Below, piece by piece: positions 53,574 through 62,087 of a stretch of 64,000 nucleotides of DNA (its first letter is position 1; every line of letters begins with the position of its first letter). A model generated the notes under the pieces. That model was not told the DNA's origin. It worked only from the letters and a program-made list of their open reading frames with translations, and ran no database searches. Source of the stretch: Marimicrobium sp913061115 (GTDB taxonomy: Bacteria; Pseudomonadota; Gammaproteobacteria; Pseudomonadales; Halieaceae); the NCBI RefSeq assembly GCF_047729875.1, contig NZ_CP159826.1, positions 2,170,001 through 2,234,000 on the forward strand. Direction: 5' to 3'. The translations under genes and the position numbers were made by a program.

Positions 53574-54611
53574 TTAGATCGCCAACTGACTCTGCGGAAC
53601 CGGTGGGTTCTGCCGCAGGCGCAGACTAAAGCGCAGTAGCTTGAGCATCAGTATGGCTTTGCGCCAGAAGGGAGCGTCGTCTACCTGTTCCAGTACGTCG
53701 GTAGGAAAAACACTCTGGAAATGGGGAATGTTGTACTTTTGTCGAATGTCTTCCAGTGGCGTATTCCACTCGGCTTCCCACTCGATATCCATCATCGCTG
53801 GCGCTTCGCGCCCGTGACGCCAGCCTTCGTTGATGATTTGCATCAGAATGCCAAAACCCGCTGGCTCCTTGAATGTGCTGATGGCCATAACAGCAGCGAG
53901 AAACATCGAAGAATAGTTATGGCCAAACTGGGCCAGTTGGAACCCCGAGATCGCAATTTCGCCAGAAGAGGTTGTTCTATACCCGGCAGCCAAATGCCAA
54001 ACTTCATGCATTTGCAGAATGCGCGCATTGAGGTAGTGCAATACGTGGGGTAATTCATTCAGCTGTATTTCGTCGCGGCTTAGTACTTCGGGGTCGTAGC
54101 CGTTATCTAAAACGAGTCGGTAAAGCGCGTAACCCAAACTATTGGTGGGGCATTTGGCCAGCGCTTCTATATCAGTATAACCTGGGATGTCGCGTATCTG
54201 CGCCGCTGCTGCACCCGGATGATTGAGAGCATGCTGTTCCGAAATCGGCCCCATGTCTTCGTGGAGCGCCTCGCCCAGTGAGGCCACCGCTACCGTAATT
54301 TCAATGGCGTCGTAGCCCTCATCGTGGCCATCAACTACTGCCCAGAATGCCTTCCAAAAGCTGTCTGGCATGGGCGCTTCGGCTTGATTCCTGGGCACCT
54401 CCGGTGTTGGGCCGCTGCCCAACCATGCGGAGGAGATATTGTCGCACACAGCCGGACAGGCGTCCGGGCAGGAGTAGGCGACCCAGGCCATGGTCGCGCT
54501 CAGTTGCACCCTGGCTTCGCCACTACCGCGTTTGGCCGCTACGACTGCGTCCCTGATAGTCTTTGCATCGGTATAGCAGGCGAGTTGTTGGAGCTTTTCT
54601 CTACGATTCAT
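53574..54611 (-). CDS. Coq4-like family protein
   Basis: This protein of 345 residues contains the Coq4 core, with MHEVWHLAAGYRTTSSGEIAISGFQLAQ. The HExxH-like metal site is His202, Glu203 and His206, in place of the more usual HDxxH. Coq4 binds zinc and organises ubiquinone biosynthesis; a C1-decarboxylating role has been proposed. It is longer than typical Coq4 (about 220-270 residues) because of an unrelated N-terminal part. I start at the ATG at 54611 with GGGAGA just upstream. A role in quinone handling is plausible, not certain. Confidence 0.72.
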   Translation of the reverse strand: MNRREKLQQLACYTDAKTIRDAVVAAKRGSGEARVQLSATMAWVAYSCPDACPAVCDNISSAWLGSGPTPEVPRNQAEAPMPDSFWKAFWAVVDGHDEGYDAIEITVAVASLGEALHEDMGPISEQHALNHPGAAAAQIRDIPGYTDIEALAKCPTNSLGYALYRLVLDNGYDPEVLSRDEIQLNELPHVLHYLNARILQMHEVWHLAAGYRTTSSGEIAISGFQLAQFGHNYSSMFLAAVMAISTFKEPAGFGILMQIINEGWRHGREAPAMMDIEWEAEWNTPLEDIRQKYNIPHFQSVFPTDVLEQVDDAPFWRKAILMLKLLRFSLRLRQNPPVPQSQLAI

Positions 54612-54728
54612 CGTTATCTCCCTAGCGCCTAGCTGCCCATAATCGGAGCTCGCGCGTATGACCAATAGGTCTAATATATGTATGCTGCATTAATAATTAT
54701 AGGACATTTACAGGGAATTGAACACATC

Positions 54729-55289
54729 TCAGCCCGGGGGCATAGATAACTCATTCTTATGGGCCTCGTCGGAGGTATACCAGCTGGGCATAGTGTATCT
54801 CTGCCCAGCAGTGACGGCCTTTACGCCATGCTCATGTTCTGGGCCTGAAGAAAAAATCACTAGCATACCCGTAGCGGGCTTCAGCGCCTCATTAAGACGG
54901 GGAAAGAAAATCTCCCCTCCTTCGAAATCTTCATTTAAATAAACCAATGAACTGTAAGTTCTCCATGGCGTACTGTATTCATGGGAGTCTTGATTGTCGA
55001 TGTGCGGAGTAAGCTGTTTTCCGACATCCCACCGGCACAACATAATACTGTCGCTGAATATCTCTTTGGGCTTATACGCGTCTAGGATTGCCTCGCGGGT
55101 TCGGGTGCTGGTATCTATCATCAGCTCAAGAATATCGCGGTCTGTAATTTTGGCTGGGTAAACGATCATATCGTCCCAAAAGCCGTTTGCTGAATTTGTC
55201 AGGGCATTATTTTCAAAGGCATCGACCAGAATTGCACAGTCCTCATCGGAGATGAAGTTGGGTATTTTTATAATGTCTATTGCTGTCAT
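54729..55289 (-). CDS. 2OG-Fe(II) oxygenase (prolyl 4-hydroxylase-like)
   Basis: This protein of 186 residues has the P4H-type jelly roll. Iron ligands are His96 and Asp98 (TPHIDNQ) and His154 (EHEHGVKAV); Arg164 (GQRYTMPSW) should bind 2-oxoglutarate. SLVYLNEDFEGGEIFFPR precedes the second histidine as usual. It would hydroxylate a peptide or small molecule. Upstream of the Coq4-like gene by 117 bp on the same strand. Confidence 0.87.
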   Translation of the reverse strand: MTAIDIIKIPNFISDEDCAILVDAFENNALTNSANGFWDDMIVYPAKITDRDILELMIDTSTRTREAILDAYKPKEIFSDSIMLCRWDVGKQLTPHIDNQDSHEYSTPWRTYSSLVYLNEDFEGGEIFFPRLNEALKPATGMLVIFSSGPEHEHGVKAVTAGQRYTMPSWYTSDEAHKNELSMPPG

Positions 55290-55383
55290 TTTCCCAAGGC
55301 TCTGAGTATAGAATGTCTATGATATGCATCTTGACAATATCGCAAAACAGGCCCGACAACCACTCCAATTCTGACAATTTTTT

Positions 55384-55474
55384 GAGCACTGCGGTCAGTT
55401 CGTCAGTCGAATCTTCGGCATCATCTAGCCGACGCGGATCTGAATCTGGCTGAATACTATACTGCTGTCCACAG
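55384..55474 (-). pseudogene. Decayed fragment of a SEC-C (PBPRA1643-type) gene
   Basis: This stretch aligns with 52518-52605 inside the SEC-C gene: GAGCA..G.GGTCA.TTCG.CA.TCGA.TCTTCGGCA, then the GA.CTG..C.ATAC....TGC segment and GTCCAC. Reading the minus strand gives VDSSIVFSQIQIRV and, one frame over, DDAEDSTDELTAVLKKL, matching VDGAQLYAQIRV and EGAEESIGELTTLLNKS. Stops and a frameshift interrupt it, and the zinc-binding end is missing. It lies in a 455 bp intergenic gap which otherwise contains no gene. Confidence 0.5.
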
Positions 55475-55744
55475 AGGCTATTAAGTTAGCCCGACAATAC
55501 TAGAACAGTGTAGATGACATTAACCTCCCCCCTTCCACAATCTGCTTTAAGTAACTTGCCGCAGGCAATAATAGATCCGAGCAAAAGTCCGGCACAACGA
55601 AAATCGACTGCGCCATTATATTGAACGCCAATACAGGTGCGGCTGCGACCCGATCAAACATATGCCCTGTACTCTGGGGTGCGGGTTTGTGGCATGATGA
55701 ACACGGTGGCTTTTAAACTCTGCAACACATAACTGGATTGGTGT

Positions 55745-58321
55745 ATGTCCGAAGCCCAAATCGCTACATTACTTGGGATCGTTCTTTTAGTGGCGATGTC
55801 TACGCACGTTTTTTACCGGCGTCCACCGGCAGCGCTGTGGCCGGCGCTTCCCATGGTCTTCCTCTCGGCGCTCATCTTCTCATTCGGCGACCTCCTCGCC
55901 TCAATCTGGTCGGAAGACTTAGAGATCCGCTGGGCCGGAATGCTTATGGTCTACACCGGCCTGCTGATGATCGCGCCGGGCTGGTGGCTTTTTACGACGC
56001 GCTTTTCAGAGATGGTGGGGCATCAAAAGATCCCCTTTCGGTCAGCCTTTCCCGTGCTCGTCACGATCAATGTCCTGCTCTGGATCACCCTAATCACGAA
56101 TCCCTGGCATGGACAGTTTATCGAAACGCGTCCCCTAGGGAGAAGTGAGTACGGGCCGCTCTGGTACGTGACAGCTATCGTCAACTACGCTGCCCTTTGC
56201 GCGACAGTATTCGTCCATGCGCGGGAGGGATATTTCGCACAGAATCCAACGATACGCGCGCAATGCTGGATCCTTGTCGTCGCCGTCTCCATTCCGATGT
56301 CGATGAGCATGTATTACGTGTTCAGTCCCGTGGCGCTATCGTTCGACCCGACCGCGCTCGGCTACGCGTTCAGCTGCCTCCTCTTTCTATTTGCAGTCGA
56401 GCGCCGCGACCTCTTCGTGCTAGAGTCCGTCTCTCTACCGGGCGTTCTCGACCATGACGCTGACCCTATCGTGATCGTCACCCGTCACCACCAACTAATT
56501 TACGCAAACCCAAACGCACAGGCACTCTTCGGTCAGGGGAGATTAAACCCTGGGGCTCCAATTGATGAAATTCTCGCACTTGCCGTGCCTAGCTTTTCAC
56601 TCGCGGGCTCCGATGAAAATGCGCCGCACTCGCAAGAACACCGATTCACATCACCGTCGGGAATCGAAAGCTACGTCCTGATCGAAGTCTCCATCGTTGA
56701 GAGAAATCACGGGGACGAAATAGGACTGTGTTTGCGACTGAGAGATCGGACGGCGCTTCGAAACGCACTGGACAAGTCTGAGGAACATTTCGCATTGTTT
56801 GAGGCTCTCGACCTCGCGATGGGAGAGGGGCTCCTCTTCAAAGAGCAGAGCGGTGAAATTCGGTATATTAACGAAGCGTTTGCGAATCTGTGGAGGATGC
56901 CGGCTCGAGAGATGTTCGACCTGGGCCATCAACTTCAGGTTCATTTAGGCACAATACTTCGTGAGCCCCCGCCAGAAACAATGCAATGGATGTGGAATTC
57001 TGAGGGGGAGTCATTCAAATCGATAAGACGAGAGTCGTGCGATCTCATGATGCGCGACGGCAGGATTCTCGAAGTGAGAACATTACCCATAGAGACGACG
57101 CGAGGATTTCAAGGAAGGGCATGGCGAATGTCCGATGTGACGCAGGCGCGGCGCGAATCGCAGGCCATGATTCAAGCACAGAAACTGGAAGGTCTCGGTC
57201 TGTTGGCGGGCGGTATCGCCCACGACTTCAACAATCTGCTCATGACGATCCTGGGCAATACAGAGATCGCTCGTAAGGGGACCCACTCCGCTGCCCCGAT
57301 TCAGGAAGCACTGGCCGATATTGAGGTGGCGGCCACAACCGCCGCAGAACTCACCGGCCAGCTTCTCGCCTATGCTGGCAAGACCACCTTTATGACAAAG
57401 AGTCTGGATTTATCCTTGCTGATCCGTGAGGTGGCCAATTTGATCTCTGTAACAATCCCCAAAAACATCGAGATTCAGTTTCGTCTGGAGGACGATCTTC
57501 CGCTCATTCGCGGGGGATCCGCTCAGATCCGTCAGGTGTTAATGAACTTGATCACGAACGCAGCCGACGCAATCGACAACGCCAAGGGTACTATCGAAAT
57601 CGTCACGGGCATCGGGCGCCCCGCGCCGATGAGTGACAGGTACGCATGCATCGAGCATGGAGATATCTCGGTAGACGTTGTCTATGTCTCGATTCGCGAC
57701 AATGGAGAGGGAATGGATGTCGAAACATTAACGAAGATCTTTGATCCCTTCTTCACCACAAAGTTTGCCGGACATGGTCTGGGGCTGGCGGCCACACGGG
57801 GCATCTTGGATAGCCACGAGGGCCAGCTTAGAATCGAGACGAAACAGGGGCAAGGAAGCAACTTCACGTTCATGCTCCCGGCTCAAGAGCGTTCTCACCC
57901 CAGCTCAAAGGACATCGGCTTCTCTGCTTCCCCAAGTTTCGCGAATGGGGACGTCCTCATCGTCGACGACGAAGCGCCAATTCGTGCCATTCTGGCAACG
58001 CACCTCGCTGGCGCCGGATTTAATGTTCACCTTGCTTCAAATGGAGAACAGGCGCTTGCTACAGTGGAAGAAATTGGACCGGCACTGCAGCTCGTGATCA
58101 TGGATATCACGATGCCAGGACTCAGCGGCATCGAGACATGGTCGCAGCTCAGAAAGATACACAGGGAACTGCCAATCATCATGTCGAGTGGTCATCCTCA
58201 AGAGGCACTGCAGGACCTAGAGGGATGGAATCCTGCTTGTGATGGCTTCATTCAGAAGCCCTACCGGAGCCAATCACTTCTTCTTGCGGTAGCGTCACTC
58301 TTGAATCCCGGAGAATCTTAA
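55745..58321 (+). CDS. Hybrid sensor histidine kinase with 7TM N-terminus and receiver domain
   Basis: This 858-residue protein has about seven membrane helices (residues 5-225), then two PAS-like domains (about 235-345 and 350-475). The kinase core has the phosphoacceptor His493 in GGIAHDFNNLL, N and G boxes (LITNAADAI, RDNGEGM, GLGLAATRGI), and a C-terminal receiver domain with phosphorylation site Asp787 (VIMDITMPG) and VDDE. It would sense a membrane or cytoplasmic signal and phosphorelay to an unknown partner. No response regulator or output gene adjoins it. The base and codon style (ATC-, CTC-rich) seems different from neighbours, which hints at transfer but was not measured. Confidence 0.9.
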   Translation: MSEAQIATLLGIVLLVAMSTHVFYRRPPAALWPALPMVFLSALIFSFGDLLASIWSEDLEIRWAGMLMVYTGLLMIAPGWWLFTTRFSEMVGHQKIPFRSAFPVLVTINVLLWITLITNPWHGQFIETRPLGRSEYGPLWYVTAIVNYAALCATVFVHAREGYFAQNPTIRAQCWILVVAVSIPMSMSMYYVFSPVALSFDPTALGYAFSCLLFLFAVERRDLFVLESVSLPGVLDHDADPIVIVTRHHQLIYANPNAQALFGQGRLNPGAPIDEILALAVPSFSLAGSDENAPHSQEHRFTSPSGIESYVLIEVSIVERNHGDEIGLCLRLRDRTALRNALDKSEEHFALFEALDLAMGEGLLFKEQSGEIRYINEAFANLWRMPAREMFDLGHQLQVHLGTILREPPPETMQWMWNSEGESFKSIRRESCDLMMRDGRILEVRTLPIETTRGFQGRAWRMSDVTQARRESQAMIQAQKLEGLGLLAGGIAHDFNNLLMTILGNTEIARKGTHSAAPIQEALADIEVAATTAAELTGQLLAYAGKTTFMTKSLDLSLLIREVANLISVTIPKNIEIQFRLEDDLPLIRGGSAQIRQVLMNLITNAADAIDNAKGTIEIVTGIGRPAPMSDRYACIEHGDISVDVVYVSIRDNGEGMDVETLTKIFDPFFTTKFAGHGLGLAATRGILDSHEGQLRIETKQGQGSNFTFMLPAQERSHPSSKDIGFSASPSFANGDVLIVDDEAPIRAILATHLAGAGFNVHLASNGEQALATVEEIGPALQLVIMDITMPGLSGIETWSQLRKIHRELPIIMSSGHPQEALQDLEGWNPACDGFIQKPYRSQSLLLAVASLLNPGES

Positions 58322-58506
58322 ACAGGCATCGTTGGACCGACCTCCAGTCTCAAAACCCCTTTATCCCACCCCACTTTAAGCCAATTTTTTGGGACGCACC
58401 CAACATCGCAGTCATGCTGCTGGGCGCACTCATTGCGCTCAATCAGGGGGCAGGCATTGCGCCGTATAGGCTTGAAGATAAACTCGGCTCGCAACATACC
58501 GTTCAT
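58318..58506 (-). CDS. Possible cysteine-rich small protein, 62 residues
   Basis: This open frame has four cysteines at residues 19, 27, 33 and 37 (CPLIERNEC, HDCDVGC) and a charged, fairly hydrophilic body. The TTA/TAA at 58318-58321 is shared as overlapping stops with the kinase gene. AGAGG lies two bases before the first ATG, so the ATG three codons later is a better fit to the ribosome site. I know no family. It might be a zinc-binding peptide or chance. Confidence 0.3.
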   Translation of the reverse strand: MNGMLRAEFIFKPIRRNACPLIERNECAQQHDCDVGCVPKNWLKVGWDKGVLRLEVGPTMPV

Positions 58507-58571
58507 AGCCTCTATACTTATCGTAGGAACTCACCTCTGCTTATTTTTCGACAAAAGGGCTATTGATTCGA

Positions 58572-60149
58572 ATGCGCTATATTTTTACCCTGGCATTACT
58601 TCTAGCGACCGCTTGCACCCATGCAGCAGATTGTCCGTCTACACCGGGCAATGAGCGCTTTTTTTCCAATAGCTGGGGAATCTCAAGCGACAACAGTCGT
58701 TATCAGAGTTCTGCAAACACCAGCATCACCGCCGACAACGTCGATGAACTGGAACTGGCCTGGGTGTTTGGATTTGAGGACAGTGAATCCCCTCACTCGT
58801 ACCCCCTGATTACCGAGGATACGGTTTACATAGGCTCTGACGCAGGCATCCTCTACGCACTCGAGCGAGAAACCGGCTGCCTGCGCTGGCGGTTTCAGGC
58901 GGATGGCGATATTCGCACTGCAATAGTACATGGGCGGGTTGAACACAACGCGGTCACGCATACGCTATTATTCTTTGGCACTTTTGAAGGCAGTGTCTAC
59001 GCATTAAATGCACTCAATGGAGACCAAGTCTGGCAAAAAGAAATGGATCCCCACCGCTTCGCCATGGTGACCGGAACGCCGATTTTTCACCAAGGGCGAC
59101 TGTTTGTTCCCGTATCTTCCTACGAGCTAATGGTGGCCGCGGTGCCCTTCTACGAGTGCTGTGACTTCCGAGGTTCAGTGGCTTCACTTGACGCCGTCAG
59201 CGGCGATGAGATCTGGCGCTTCTACACTATCGAAGACAAGGCCAGCGTGCGCGGCAACTACTGGTTTTTCTTTGACAAACTTGGCCCATCCGGCGCTCCG
59301 GTGTGGCAATCCCCAGCGGTTGACCCCAAGCGTAATCGTCTCTATTTTGGCACCGGCGAGAACTACACCGACCCTGCCACCGACACCAGTGACGCCGTTT
59401 TTGCTCTGGACTTGGATAGTGGAGAGCTGATCTGGAAACGGCAGTTCACCGAGCAGGACGCTTACAACGCAGCTTGTGAGATCGGTGGCCCTAGCTGTCC
59501 AGAGTCGAATGGTCCCGACCTGGACTTCGGTGCTCCGCCAATACTCACACAGGATTCCGCCAACAACGATATCTTGCTGGCCGGGCAGAAATCCGGTGTG
59601 GTTCACGCCATGAATCCGAACAATGGGAAAATTTTGTGGCAGATGCGCGCTGGCCAGGGCGGCAAGCTCGGCGGAATTCACTGGGGGATGGCGGTCAATC
59701 CTGAATTGAACACACTGTTTGTACCTATCAGTGATCGCAGTATATTGCCGGAAGGTCAATTACAGCCCGCTCCGGGGCTTTATGCGCTGAGTATTGACGA
59801 CGGCACACAGCAGTGGTCAGCTACACCCAAGCCCAATTGCGACAATCGGAAGGGTTGTTATGGCGGTTTTTCTGCCGCGATAACAGCGGCCAACGATCTG
59901 GTATTTGCGGGGCGCCTCGACGGTAGCATCATGGCCTATCGGGCGGCAGACGGCGAGCAACTGTGGTACCACGATAGTTGGCGCAGCTACGAGTCGGTCA
60001 GCGGCATAGGAGCCGAAGGCGGGCCTATCGATGTACATGGCCCCATGGTCGCGGCAGACATGATGTTCATCTCTGCCGGTTATTCAAGCTTCGGCCAGAA
60101 AGGTGGCAATGCCTTCCTCGCCTTCAGGCTGAGACAGACAAACCAATGA
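58572..60149 (+). CDS. Exported PQQ-type beta-propeller dehydrogenase-like protein
   Basis: This protein of 525 residues has a signal peptide (about 1-18, ending THA). It is built of propeller blades with tryptophan-docking motifs (DAGILYALERETGCLRW, EGSVYALNALNGDQVWQ, GSVASLDAVSGDEIWRF, and so on). YECCDFRG contains adjacent cysteines, as in quinoprotein alcohol and polyvinyl alcohol dehydrogenases, where they form a vicinal disulfide. It would be a periplasmic PQQ-dependent alcohol dehydrogenase, but no cytochrome c domain is fused and no PQQ biosynthesis gene is here. The ATG at 58572 is preferred over an earlier TTG. Confidence 0.82.
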   Translation: MRYIFTLALLLATACTHAADCPSTPGNERFFSNSWGISSDNSRYQSSANTSITADNVDELELAWVFGFEDSESPHSYPLITEDTVYIGSDAGILYALERETGCLRWRFQADGDIRTAIVHGRVEHNAVTHTLLFFGTFEGSVYALNALNGDQVWQKEMDPHRFAMVTGTPIFHQGRLFVPVSSYELMVAAVPFYECCDFRGSVASLDAVSGDEIWRFYTIEDKASVRGNYWFFFDKLGPSGAPVWQSPAVDPKRNRLYFGTGENYTDPATDTSDAVFALDLDSGELIWKRQFTEQDAYNAACEIGGPSCPESNGPDLDFGAPPILTQDSANNDILLAGQKSGVVHAMNPNNGKILWQMRAGQGGKLGGIHWGMAVNPELNTLFVPISDRSILPEGQLQPAPGLYALSIDDGTQQWSATPKPNCDNRKGCYGGFSAAITAANDLVFAGRLDGSIMAYRAADGEQLWYHDSWRSYESVSGIGAEGGPIDVHGPMVAADMMFISAGYSSFGQKGGNAFLAFRLRQTNQ

Positions 60150-60406
60150 AGAGAAAAACCGCGCTGTGTCCGGCCTAACTCGTGGGCGGTTAAACGTCGG
60201 CCGGTTTTGATGTCTTGAAAGCCAGAGCCTCAGGCAACCCGATTCCGTATCTTTGCACGCTTTAGACTCGCGATGTCACTTCTGTGATCACACTGCCGCG
60301 GCGAACGCCCGTCGGAATCGCATCAGCGGGAGGCAGCAACATATGGCGTTTTTAAGTATTCATCACCTGATTCTTGCAGTGACAGCGGCTTAAGTTAGCG
60401 GTACGT

Positions 60407-61066
60407 CTATTTAGGCTTAGAAATAAACGCCATAAACTCGGTTGCGTTTGCCTTCTGGTCAGCGTCAATTTTTTGGGCGATGTCGGTGCTGGCCATCATC
60501 GCATCCCAATCGGCAAGCCCTGGCACTACCTCCATCACATTCCAGTCTAGCTTGGCAGGGCCAACCATCTTTGGAATTGCCAGGGCGTAACGCAAATAAA
60601 TATCGGCAAGTGTTAGTTCCGGTCCAACAAGATAGGGGCCGAAGTTAGCCAGAGCCGTCAAAGAGTGTGCTCCGCGCTCCAATACAGACTTCACTTCGTC
60701 CAAAGTAGCCTGGGGGAACTCTATATTGCCCAGAACCGCAGGCAGTAAACGTCTGGCAGCGAGTTCAAGATAGAGCTCAGACACCTTCATTAACTGCCGA
60801 ACCCTGCCCCTGACCTCAACATCTTCAGGGAATAACGAATGCTCTGGGTAGGCATCTTCCAGATACTCTAGCAGAACACTCGACTCGGATAGCTGTGTGC
60901 CTTTTTCTGTCGTCATGGCCGGCGCTTTTCCGGTGGGATTTACCGCCAGCATTTCAGGCGTGTTGGGATACACAATATGCTCGTCAAAGGGCACACCCTT
61001 TTGCATCAGCGCGTGCTTTACGATGTTATGATAATTTGAAAACGGAAATCCGTGCAATGTCAGCAT
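60407..61066 (-). CDS. Glutathione S-transferase family protein
   Basis: This protein of 219 residues has the thioredoxin-like half MLTLHGFPFSNYHNIVKHALMQKG with serine-containing active region (FSN), then TQLSESSVLLEYLEDAYPE for glutathione binding and an alpha-helical C-terminal half ending in SKPK. It likely conjugates or reduces an electrophile with glutathione. The ATG at 61066 is chosen because GST folds start at this strand; the longer frame adds 21 residues without homology. Downstream of the HD gene. Confidence 0.87.
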   Translation of the reverse strand: MLTLHGFPFSNYHNIVKHALMQKGVPFDEHIVYPNTPEMLAVNPTGKAPAMTTEKGTQLSESSVLLEYLEDAYPEHSLFPEDVEVRGRVRQLMKVSELYLELAARRLLPAVLGNIEFPQATLDEVKSVLERGAHSLTALANFGPYLVGPELTLADIYLRYALAIPKMVGPAKLDWNVMEVVPGLADWDAMMASTDIAQKIDADQKANATEFMAFISKPK

Positions 61067-61174
61067 GCTGTCGCTCTCGCTCTGGTTTATTGTGTGTTTA
61101 AATTTTTCAGCGTACTCGCCAAGGCGCACCGTATCCGGGCCGCCTCACGGGAATACATCAAGTAAAGGAGACGG

Positions 61175-61717
61175 TTAGAGCACGCGTCCTGGCTGCGAAA
61201 AAATCTTTTGCAACAGCGGCTCAAACGAATCCAGGCTATCGGCCTCAAAATCAGGATCGAACGCGGGAGCATCCCAGCGATCTACCAATTTTACCGCAAG
61301 GTCATACCAGCTTTTTTGGGTAAAATCGTCTCGCATATTCGGGTTTTCACCCATAAACGTGTAATAGAATTTTCCTTGAAAATGCTGATGGTTATAAATC
61401 ACGTGATACGCATCTTCTGACACATAGGGTCGCATCAATTCTGCCGCAATGGGCCCATGATTGGGAATGTTCACGGACTTGCCAACATCATGCAGCAAGG
61501 CAATAGCCACTTCTTCGTCGGTAGCATCGTCGCGTCGCGCCAAGGTGCCTGTCATTAAAGAGTGTTGCAGCTGATCGCAGGCAAACCCGGCGGTGATATT
61601 TTTAAGGCTACGCAACATATCCATGAGATGTGCCGGTGTCTTGTAAAAGTGTTCTTTGTGCGCGGCTCCAATTACGGCCCAATCTTCGGGAGTGCCATCT
61701 TGCATTCTCGTGAACAT
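61175..61717 (-). CDS. HD-domain protein of the PhnZ/TmpB/MIOX-like oxygenase type
   Basis: This 180-residue protein has the pattern His52, His76-Asp77 (LLHDVGK), His87, His110 and Asp146. That combination of an HD with extra histidines occurs in mixed-valent di-iron oxygenases such as PhnZ and TmpB that cleave C-P bonds, and in myo-inositol oxygenase, as well as in ordinary HD phosphohydrolases. Since no phosphonate gene is nearby, the reaction is open. The GST gene begins about 110 bp downstream. Confidence 0.75.
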   Translation of the reverse strand: MFTRMQDGTPEDWAVIGAAHKEHFYKTPAHLMDMLRSLKNITAGFACDQLQHSLMTGTLARRDDATDEEVAIALLHDVGKSVNIPNHGPIAAELMRPYVSEDAYHVIYNHQHFQGKFYYTFMGENPNMRDDFTQKSWYDLAVKLVDRWDAPAFDPDFEADSLDSFEPLLQKIFSQPGRVL

Positions 61718-62087
61718 AGCATCGTCATCCTGTTGTTTTTAACTCGTCACTTAGCTTATTGATCACTATCATACCAGCTGTGCATTAAAAGTCGCTATAC
61801 AAGATTACCTTAGCACCGCTCTGGTCTGTTCCAGATTACCACCTCTCTGCGAAAGGCTAATGGGCTTCTCCGGGCCTCCCTCCTAACGTTGCACCCGAAG
61901 TGCCATTGGAATGAAGTCGGCCTTGAGTGGCCTAGTTTGAAGACCCTGCGTATGCACTGACAGACCCATCTGGCGAGGACCTGACATCCTTTCTGTTACA
62001 GCCTATGAAATGATCCGGTAGGCGCCGGCTGGGTAACGACAACTTGATTTTCCAGTACCTTAAGGTTCGAACAGGCGGACCAGACTG
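61718..62087. other. Intergenic stretch with nothing recognised
   Basis: About 370 bp between the HD gene and the FG-GAP lipoprotein gene. No open frame, hairpin with T-run or promoter pair stands out. It must contain the HD gene's promoter. Confidence 0.4.
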
